From the NCBI GenBank assembly GCA_963812945.1, contig CAWEXD010000008.1, positions 3,596,001 through 3,660,000 on the forward strand: a DNA stretch of 64,000 nt, in the 5' to 3' direction. The notes beneath the pieces are model-generated. The model saw only the letters and a program-made list of their open reading frames with translations. It was not told the origin of the DNA and searched no databases. The stretch is from DASRDR01 sp963812945 [NCBI: uncultured Candidatus Rokubacteria bacterium]. GTDB taxonomy: Bacteria; Methylomirabilota; Methylomirabilia; Rokubacteriales. The position numbers were made by a program, and so were the translations under genes. Position 1 is the first letter of the stretch, and every line of letters starts with the position of its first letter. This document shows positions 58,489-64,000 of this stretch, in pieces.

Positions 58489-60120
58489 GTGCCGGATCGA
58501 GCCGCGCCCGAATGCCCACCGCCCCTGCCGCCCGCAGCCTCCGCCCGGGCTCCGTCGCTGCGGCTCGCCGACATCGCGGTGCTGGCGGTCGTTGCCCTGG
58601 CCGGCGTGTTCAACTTGCCCATCCCGTTCGACGACGACCAGGGCTTCTTCACGGTGGGCGCGCGACAGCTCGATGCCGGCGCCCTCCTCTACCGAGATTT
58701 CTGGGATGCCAAGCAACCTGGCATCTTCTGGTTCTTCCTGTCCGCCGGCCGGATCGCGGGCTTCAACGAGATCGGCGTCCACGCGGTGGAGCTCGCCTAC
58801 ATGCTCGCCCTGGCCGTCGTGCTCCTCATCACGCTCCGCGGTCCGGCCGGCTCTCCGGGGATGGCTCGGCTCGCCGCGATCCTGACCGTCGGGTACTACT
58901 ACGCAGTGAGCGGCTCGAATCACTTGACGCAGGTCGAGGGACTGGTGGCGTTTCCGCTCTTCCTGTGCATGTGGTGGGCCCTCGGTGCGACCGATCGGCC
59001 GGGGGGCGCGGCGTGGCGGCTGTTCCTCTCGGGCGTCGCCGGCGGCGTGACAGTCGTGTTCAAGCTGATCCTCCTGCCGATCCCGGCAGGCTTCTGGCTG
59101 CTCGCTCTGGGGGGGACCGAGTGGCCCGGTCGGCGCCCGACCGTCCTGGGCCTCGCGCGGTGGGGAGGCGCCGTCGCCCTCGGATTGGCGGTCCCGCTCG
59201 GACTCGCCGCGGCGGGGCTGAGCACGCAGGGTGTCCTGGACGATGCGCTCTGGACGTCCTTCGTGCACCCGGCCCAGGTCGCCGGAAGGACGCGGGGCCT
59301 CGGGTCGGTCGGTTTCCTGGTCGGGGGCCTCCTGTGGTTCGGGGAGTACTTCGGACTCGTTCTGGCGTTTGCGACGGTCGGCGTCTGCGCGTCGCTCCCG
59401 GCGGGCCGGGCGTTCGCCTCCCGGTCGTCGCGGTTGCTGCCGTGGGGGTTGCTGACCTGGATTCTGACGGCGGCCCTCGCCATCGTGCTCCAGCGCAAAT
59501 GGTGGCCGTACCATTTCCTCCTGCTGTTCGTCCCGCTCGGAATCCTTGCCGCGATGGGGATGCTGGCGGCCTGGCGCCGCCTCACCGCGGCGCGGCTCCT
59601 CCCCCGCTGGCTGCTCGCCTCGATCCTGCTGGCGCTCTTCCTGGGGCCCATCTCGATGCTCGCGACCAAGCTGGTCCTGCTGCGCCACGGATTCCCCTCG
59701 GCGGGCCGCGTCCAGCAGATGCTGTACGCGGAGCGCTTCAACATGAAGTACGTGAACATCGCCGCGAACGTGGCGTTCCTGCACGAACCCGCGAGCTTCC
59801 CCGGCCGCATCCACACGTTCCACAACCCGCTCCTCTACTACCTGGCTCGTCGGATCCCGGCCACGGCCTTTCCGGGGTCCTGGTACGAAAACTACGACGA
59901 CGCGATGTGGACGAAGCTCTCCGAGCAGCTTGTTCGCCGGCCGCCCGTCTACATCCTGCTCGACGAGGACACGCTCTCCGCCTTGGCCCAGCACTCGCCC
60001 CGCATCGTCCAGATGTTGGCCGACTGCTACCGTGTGCATCACCAGGGCTGGTACGAGCACGTCATGGCGGACCCGATGGCGGCGGCCCGCGCGGGTTGCA
60101 CGCGACCCCCCGCGCAGTGA
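58489..60120 (+). CDS. Integral membrane glycosyltransferase-like protein
   Basis: The GTG at 58489 gives 543 residues and is supported by the promoter 7 bp upstream; the frame is open further left. After a 20-residue Pro-rich start there are about ten membrane helices. The first large loop, PIPFDDDQGFFTVGARQLDAG with YRDFWDAKQPGIFWF, holds acidic residues as in PMT_2/GT39-type enzymes. The C-terminal part is hydrophilic and ends near AARAGCTRPPAQ. It converges with the next gene with a 4-bp gap. Confidence 0.78.
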   Translation: MPDRAAPECPPPLPPAASARAPSLRLADIAVLAVVALAGVFNLPIPFDDDQGFFTVGARQLDAGALLYRDFWDAKQPGIFWFFLSAGRIAGFNEIGVHAVELAYMLALAVVLLITLRGPAGSPGMARLAAILTVGYYYAVSGSNHLTQVEGLVAFPLFLCMWWALGATDRPGGAAWRLFLSGVAGGVTVVFKLILLPIPAGFWLLALGGTEWPGRRPTVLGLARWGGAVALGLAVPLGLAAAGLSTQGVLDDALWTSFVHPAQVAGRTRGLGSVGFLVGGLLWFGEYFGLVLAFATVGVCASLPAGRAFASRSSRLLPWGLLTWILTAALAIVLQRKWWPYHFLLLFVPLGILAAMGMLAAWRRLTAARLLPRWLLASILLALFLGPISMLATKLVLLRHGFPSAGRVQQMLYAERFNMKYVNIAANVAFLHEPASFPGRIHTFHNPLLYYLARRIPATAFPGSWYENYDDAMWTKLSEQLVRRPPVYILLDEDTLSALAQHSPRIVQMLADCYRVHHQGWYEHVMADPMAAARAGCTRPPAQ

Positions 60121-60124
60121 CGGG

Positions 60125-61633
60125 CTAGAAGCGCGGCGTCACGGACGGGTGAAACACGCCGTCGACGTTCGGCTGCAGGATATGCTTCGTGTGAGAGGGC
60201 AGCGTCGCGTAGAGGGCTGGAGGGGCGAGCTGCTTGCGGACCTCCAACCCCCCGAAGGTGGCGATGCGCACGAACCCGGGGATCTCGTCGGCCGACACCG
60301 GGCAGACGACGTGGCTCGCGAATGCCCGGGGGCCGCCCTGCCGACGCATGACCTCTTCGTCCGTGGCGAGATAGAGCGGGACGTCACGATGGAGGTAGTA
60401 GTAGCCGCCGCTCCCCCACCAGGGCACGCCGCTGAGCCACACTCCCGCGAGATCCAGCTGCCGGCTCAGGAAGGCAAAGGCTCGCAGCTCGTCCTGCCGC
60501 GCATACAGCGGTCGGACCGGATAGCTCGCGTCGTGTCGCGGCAGGACGCCCAGCATGCCGGCAACCGAGACGAGCGCGAGGATCGCCACCGCCAGCTGCG
60601 GCACCCGGGTGACTCGGGAGGACGCGACTCGGTCCGCGACGAGGGTCGTCACCGCCGCCGTCATGACCAGGAGGACGGGAAGGGCCGCGAAGACGAACCG
60701 GTATTCCTTGTGCGGAAGCAGGGAATGCGAGCCGACGACCGCCAGGATCCAGACGAGCAGGACCCACAGGCGGCGCGCGAACGCCAGGCTCAGGAGCCCG
60801 ACGACGACGAACACTCCCCCCGACGCGGCTCCCAGCTGGGAGACGTACCAGGTCGGTCTCATCGTGCTGAACGACGAGCTGATGCCGTGGGTCACGTTGA
60901 ACACGTAGGCGTTGTAGTAGGAGGCGAACCAGCTCCCCCACGTCAGCCGGTCCAGAGCGCCCACGAGGAGCGCGCCTCCAGCGAGCGCCCCGAGGATTCG
61001 GCCGAGCGCCGGCCGGCTCCAGCTCCCAGCAGCCAGCAGTAGCAGGAAGCCGGCAACCGGCAGGTACTGCAGGCGCAAGGCCACCGCCCCGGCCACGCAC
61101 AATCCGAGAAGGATCGGCCGTCGTCGTTCGGGGGGATCCGTCACGCCCGCGAGGGCGGCCACGAGGAAGTACGCCGCGACCACGTCCGTCAGCGGCCGCG
61201 GCGCGAAATAGACAAGCTCGTACCAGAAGGCCGCGAACACGGCGGCCAGCCGGCCCGCGGTCTCCGACACGAGGTTCCTGCCGATGCGATAGACCGAGAC
61301 GATCAGCCACACGGAGAGCAGGCAGAAGAGACCCTTGACCAGCGGGACGTAGATGGCCGGATCGTCCACTCCCAGGAGCCGGCACAGGTAGAGCGGCGCT
61401 GCGATGGCCAAAGGCACGAGCCAGGAGCGCACTCCGAATCGATATTCCCAGGGGACCAGGCCGTAACCGAAGGCCAGCCGGTGTCCCTGCTCGAGATACT
61501 GAAAGACTTCGTCGGGGTGATGGGCGCTCTCGGATAGGAGCGCGTAGGTCACGCGGAGCGCCAGCCCGCCGGCCACCACCCCGTAGAGGCCCCGCCAGAG
61601 GGCGCGGGGCGTGGCGCTCAACGGGCCGGCCAT
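60125..61633 (-). CDS. GT22-like (ALG9/PIG-B type) mannosyltransferase-like membrane protein
   Basis: The ATG at 61633 gives 502 residues. The N-terminal loop SAHHPDEVFQYLEQGHRLAF with VPWEYRFGVRSWLVP is diagnostic of the GT22 family, best known from eukaryotic ER alpha-mannosyltransferases, and includes the HPDE catalytic acidic pair. About ten helices follow, then a C-terminal soluble tail (about 390-502). In bacteria such enzymes extend lipid-linked glycans on the outer face of the inner membrane. The DPM1-like enzyme that starts 268 bp away on the other strand could supply its donor, a polyprenyl-phosphate sugar. Confidence 0.8.
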   Translation of the reverse strand: MAGPLSATPRALWRGLYGVVAGGLALRVTYALLSESAHHPDEVFQYLEQGHRLAFGYGLVPWEYRFGVRSWLVPLAIAAPLYLCRLLGVDDPAIYVPLVKGLFCLLSVWLIVSVYRIGRNLVSETAGRLAAVFAAFWYELVYFAPRPLTDVVAAYFLVAALAGVTDPPERRRPILLGLCVAGAVALRLQYLPVAGFLLLLAAGSWSRPALGRILGALAGGALLVGALDRLTWGSWFASYYNAYVFNVTHGISSSFSTMRPTWYVSQLGAASGGVFVVVGLLSLAFARRLWVLLVWILAVVGSHSLLPHKEYRFVFAALPVLLVMTAAVTTLVADRVASSRVTRVPQLAVAILALVSVAGMLGVLPRHDASYPVRPLYARQDELRAFAFLSRQLDLAGVWLSGVPWWGSGGYYYLHRDVPLYLATDEEVMRRQGGPRAFASHVVCPVSADEIPGFVRIATFGGLEVRKQLAPPALYATLPSHTKHILQPNVDGVFHPSVTPRF

Positions 61634-61864
61634 CGGGGCCAGATACCCTCGCCCCGTGGCGCATCGGCGACCGCGGCGGCGCGGTTGGCGGCCCCGGCCG
61701 AGGCGGACGTGGGACGAAGGCCGGCCCGCTGAGCCGTCTGGACACCGGGCGCGCGGCAGCCCACGAGCACGACACCACGATAGCGCAGCGGGGTTGCATG
61801 CGGCCAGCCGCGAAAAGGGCGCGCGGCGCAGCTCCCGGCCCGTCGGGCGCCCGGGCCGCGCTTC

Positions 61865-61893
61865 TTGGAGGGAGTGGCGCTCCGCGCTAGACT
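61865..61893 (+). promoter_or_regulatory. Promoter giving an apparently leaderless mRNA
   Basis: TTGGAG (61865-61870), 17 bp, TAGACT (61888-61893). The GTG at 61901 follows after exactly 7 bp. Architecture is identical to that at 58453. Confidence 0.6.
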
Positions 61894-61900
61894 GCTGGTC

Positions 61901-63022
61901 GTGCCAGGCGAGACTCATGCGGGGCGTGTCCGCCTGTCGGTGATCCTGCCGACGTACAACGAAGCCAAGAACCTGCCCGGCCTGGTGCCGAAGATCGTCG
62001 AGTTCCTCCGGAACGTCCGGCACGAGGTGATCGTGGTGGACGACAACTCGCCCGACGGCACCTGGCGAGTGGCCGAGGAGCTGGGCGACCGCTTCGACCA
62101 GGTCCGCGTCGTGCGGCGCGTCGGCCGCCGGGGGTTGGCCTCGGCGGTCATCGAGGGGTTCCTCGCCGCCAAGGGGGCCGTGTTCGTCGCCGCGGACGCC
62201 GACGGCCAGCACGACTTCCAGCTGCTGGCCGAGCTGCTCGCCGCCGTCGAGGGCGGCGCCGGCCTGGCCATCGCGTCCCGCTACGTGCCCGGCGGGAGCG
62301 TCGGCGCATGGGACGAGCGCCGCCACGCTCTGAGCCGGCTGGCGACGCGCCTGGCCCAGCGCCTCTGCCGGGTGCCGGTGGCCGATCCGATGAGCGGTTT
62401 CTTCGCGGTGAGCCGCCCGACGTTCGCGGCGGCGCTGCCGGGGCTGAACCCGGTCGGCTTCAAGATCCTCCTCGACCTCCTCGTGCACCTGCCGCCGGCC
62501 ACGACGGTGCGGGAGATCCCCCTCCAGTTCGGCAATCGGCTGCACGGCGAGAGCAAGCTGTCCCGCCTGGTGCAGCTCGAGTTCCTCGAGTACATCTACG
62601 ACGTCACGCTCGGGCGCCGCATCCCGCTGACGCTGGTCAAGTACTGCGTGGTGGGCGGGCTGGGCGTGGTCGTGAACGCCGTCGCGTTCCTGGTGACGTC
62701 GAGCCTGCTCGGGCCGATGGCGCAGACGACCCTGCGCGGATTCTCCATCGCGGTGCTGGTGGCGACCGAGGTGGCGATCGTCTTCAACTTCGTGCTCAAC
62801 AACATGTGGACCTTCTCCCTGGCCCGCCTCTCCGGCCCGCGCCTCGTCGTCGGGTTCCTCCAGTACAACGCGGCGTGTGCGCTGGGCGCCCTGGCGGGCT
62901 ACGCGGTGAGCGGGTTCCTCTTCTCCCGCGGCTGGCTCGGCGTCGCGGCGGCGGGCGCGGGGGCGCTGGTCGGGGCGATCTGGAACTACACGATGAGCCG
63001 GCTGGTCACCTGGAAGCAGTGA
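61901..63022 (+). CDS. Polyprenyl-phosphate mannosyltransferase (DPM1-like GT2) with GtrA domain
   Basis: From the GTG at 61901 the protein has 373 residues. The GT2 part has LSVILPTYNEAKNLPGLV, the metal-binding VVDDNSPDGT, and AADADGQHDFQ, with SRYVPGGSV further on. Residues 245-373 form a GtrA-like four-helix membrane domain (KYCVVGGLGVVVNAVAFLVTS). The family makes dolichol- or undecaprenyl-phosphate mannose or glucose; the GtrA domain may flip the product. It is thus a likely donor supplier for the neighbouring membrane glycosyltransferases. Confidence 0.9.
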   Translation: MPGETHAGRVRLSVILPTYNEAKNLPGLVPKIVEFLRNVRHEVIVVDDNSPDGTWRVAEELGDRFDQVRVVRRVGRRGLASAVIEGFLAAKGAVFVAADADGQHDFQLLAELLAAVEGGAGLAIASRYVPGGSVGAWDERRHALSRLATRLAQRLCRVPVADPMSGFFAVSRPTFAAALPGLNPVGFKILLDLLVHLPPATTVREIPLQFGNRLHGESKLSRLVQLEFLEYIYDVTLGRRIPLTLVKYCVVGGLGVVVNAVAFLVTSSLLGPMAQTTLRGFSIAVLVATEVAIVFNFVLNNMWTFSLARLSGPRLVVGFLQYNAACALGALAGYAVSGFLFSRGWLGVAAAGAGALVGAIWNYTMSRLVTWKQ

Positions 63023-63205
63023 CCGGGCGCCGCCCGTCCCGGGCTCTTTCACGACTTCCGCCGGACGAGCGGCCGCAATCTGGCCCGGGCCGGGATCTCG
63101 GCACCGTCGCCCGGGCACCGTCACCTCCTGGGCGGATTCGGTAACCCTGACTCTCGAGCAAGGGGACCTCCTCCGGTAACCGAAGTTTTGAGTCGATGCA
63201 ACGCC

Positions 63206-63234
63206 TTGACGGGTCTCGGGGCGCAGCGTAGAGT
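63206..63234 (+). promoter_or_regulatory. Sigma70-type promoter of the SH3 lipoprotein gene
   Basis: TTGACG (63206-63211) and TAGAGT (63229-63234) are separated by 17 bp. Predicted start near 63241 gives a leader of about 33 nt with a GAGGAGA ribosome site before the ATG at 63274. Confidence 0.65.
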
Positions 63235-63273
63235 CGGCGCACTCTGCCACCCCCGGTCGCGAGGAGACGAGCC

Positions 63274-63771
63274 ATGACGCGCGCCCTCGTCACCCTGGTT
63301 GCCCTCGCCGTGGTCGGTTGCGCCACGGGCCAGCCGCCGAAGCCGGAAGCGCCCGCGAGCCCGGCCGCGCAGCCGCCGCCGGCGGCGCCGCCTCCGCCGC
63401 CGGCGGCCGCCGCGGCCCCCGCGCCTGCCCCGGCACCACCGGCACGGGCCGCCGCGCCGGCGACACCCGCGCCTGCCCCGGCCCCGCGGCCCGCGCCGAC
63501 CCCGGCACCCGCCCCAGCCGCCCCTGCCCCGGCCGCGGCTCAGGCGCCCGCGGCTCCCGCGCCCGCCCCCGCGCCGAAACTCGTGTACGTGAAGACCCAC
63601 CTGGCGAACTTCCGCGAAGGCGCCGGCACGAACGCCAAAATCCTCCGCGTGCTCCGGCAGGGCGCGCGCCTGCAGGTCCTCGAGACGCGCAACGACTGGC
63701 TCCGGGTCCGGCTCGACGAGGGCCAGGAAGGCTGGGTCGCGGAGTCGATCACGTCGGCGACGGCGCCATAG
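63274..63771 (+). CDS. Pro/Ala-rich lipoprotein with bacterial SH3 domain
   Basis: The 165-residue product has a lipobox (LALAVVGC, Cys16). Residues 20-95 are almost only Pro and Ala, likely a rigid spacer spanning toward the wall. The C-terminus is a bacterial SH3 (SH3_3) domain: YVKTHLANFREGAGTNAKI, LRQGARLQVLE, DWLRVRLDEGQEGWVAESI. Such domains bind peptidoglycan or partner proteins in the periplasm. Confidence 0.88.
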   Translation: MTRALVTLVALAVVGCATGQPPKPEAPASPAAQPPPAAPPPPPAAAAAPAPAPAPPARAAAPATPAPAPAPRPAPTPAPAPAAPAPAAAQAPAAPAPAPAPKLVYVKTHLANFREGAGTNAKILRVLRQGARLQVLETRNDWLRVRLDEGQEGWVAESITSATAP

Positions 63772-63785
63772 CCACGGGGACAGCC

Positions 63786-64000
63786 ATGACCCGCGTCGCG
63801 ATCCTGGACGACTATCAGGACGTCGCGCTCCGCATGGCCGACTGGTCGAGCCTTCCGTCCGGCGTGGAGGTCGTCGTGTTCCGCGACCACGCGGCGGCCG
63901 AGGACCAGGTGGCGGCCCGGCTCGCCGACTTCGACGTCGTCGTGGCGATGCGGGAGCGGACCCCGTTCCCGAAGAGCCTCCTGGACCGCCTGCCCCGCCT
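63786..64000 (+). CDS. D-2-hydroxyacid dehydrogenase, N-terminal part (runs off window)
   Basis: The ATG lies 14 bp after the SH3 gene. The 71 visible residues (MTRVAILDDYQDVALRMADW, then FDVVVAMRERTPFP) match the N-terminal catalytic lobe of the family. It would be the third D-2-hydroxyacid dehydrogenase of this window. The NAD site and catalytic residues are outside. Confidence 0.8.
   Translation, partial: MTRVAILDDYQDVALRMADWSSLPSGVEVVVFRDHAAAEDQVAARLADFDVVVAMRERTPFPKSLLDRLPR

Noticed and set aside
61634-63250. Extension of the GT22-like frame to a 1041-codon protein on the minus strand
   Set aside because: The extra part is antisense to the DPM1-GtrA gene and has the Arg/His/Glu-rich look of a shadow frame.
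63330-63580. Pro/Ala repeats in the SH3 lipoprotein as a CRISPR or tandem-repeat array
   Set aside because: The DNA repeats are irregular codon-level repeats of a Pro/Ala spacer, with no fixed repeat-spacer structure. No CRISPR array was seen in the window.

Overview
This is a GC-rich (roughly 70%) bacterial chromosome window with dense operons, frequent GTG/TTG starts and ATGA/GTGA stop-start overlaps. The Tol-Pal genes mark a diderm outer membrane. Two branched-chain-amino-acid-type ABC importers plus one peptide-type importer, many flavoprotein and D-2-hydroxyacid oxidoreductases and large membrane glycosyltransferases suggest an uncultured soil heterotroph, perhaps of the Rokubacteria/Methylomirabilota kind. 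That placement is inference; no rRNA or taxonomic marker is present.

Layout. 1-1.1 kb: end of pal and cpoB. 1.1-8.8 kb: an orphan zinc-finger anti-sigma-like gene, then threonine synthase, a cystathionine gamma-synthase-type PLP enzyme, an unknown protein, a beta-propeller protein, and a histidine kinase/NarL-type regulator pair. 8.9-13.8 kb: a 969-residue membrane glycosyltransferase with a discoidin-like domain, a D-2-hydroxyacid dehydrogenase and a membrane-anchored unknown. 13.9-24.1 kb: a peptide-type ABC importer followed by an SDR epimerase, a ThDP enzyme, a D-2-hydroxyacid dehydrogenase, a dCTP-deaminase-like protein and a small protein. 24.1-32 kb: an amine-oxidase-type flavoprotein and the first Liv importer (with a LivM-LivG fusion) plus a DAO-type flavoprotein. 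32-36 kb: a membrane glycosyltransferase, a small gene, and leuC/leuD-type dehydratase subunits. 36-44.7 kb: a hydantoinase-type amidohydrolase, the second complete Liv importer, a hydantoin-racemase-like protein and a fumarate-reductase-type flavoprotein, together looking like uptake and breakdown of a cyclic amide or related compound. 44.9-48.6 kb: a secreted cupin, a tandem fusion of two ectoine-synthase domains, and a two-gene GMC dehydrogenase.

49-58.2 kb is the most unusual part. An intact tRNA-Thr(CGU) at 58.2 kb and a degenerate copy of its 3' half at 49.0 kb, in the same orientation, bracket 9.1 kb. The shared block starts exactly at the first base of the anticodon loop and runs past the 3' end, as expected for att sites of a tRNA-targeting integrative element. 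No integrase is visible. Inside lie an orphan REC-AraC regulator, 1.2 kb of apparently non-coding DNA, and a one-direction gene set: an 87-residue helical protein, a SagD/YcaO cyclodehydratase with an N-terminal four-cysteine domain, a small Ser/Thr/Pro-rich ORF, a 750-residue cysteine- and aromatic-rich protein with a duplicated module, a DUF1360-like membrane protein, a 99-residue protein beginning MACCGQ, and a short truncated-looking ORF. An ATP-grasp gene faces them next to the tRNA. No dehydrogenase, protease or exporter is present, so this looks like an unassigned YcaO-centred modification system.

58.4-64 kb: membrane glycosyltransferases, including a GT22-like enzyme and a DPM1-GtrA-type polyprenyl-phosphate mannosyltransferase. 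Two of these genes have identically spaced, apparently leaderless promoters. A Pro/Ala-rich SH3 lipoprotein and the start of another D-2-hydroxyacid dehydrogenase close the window.
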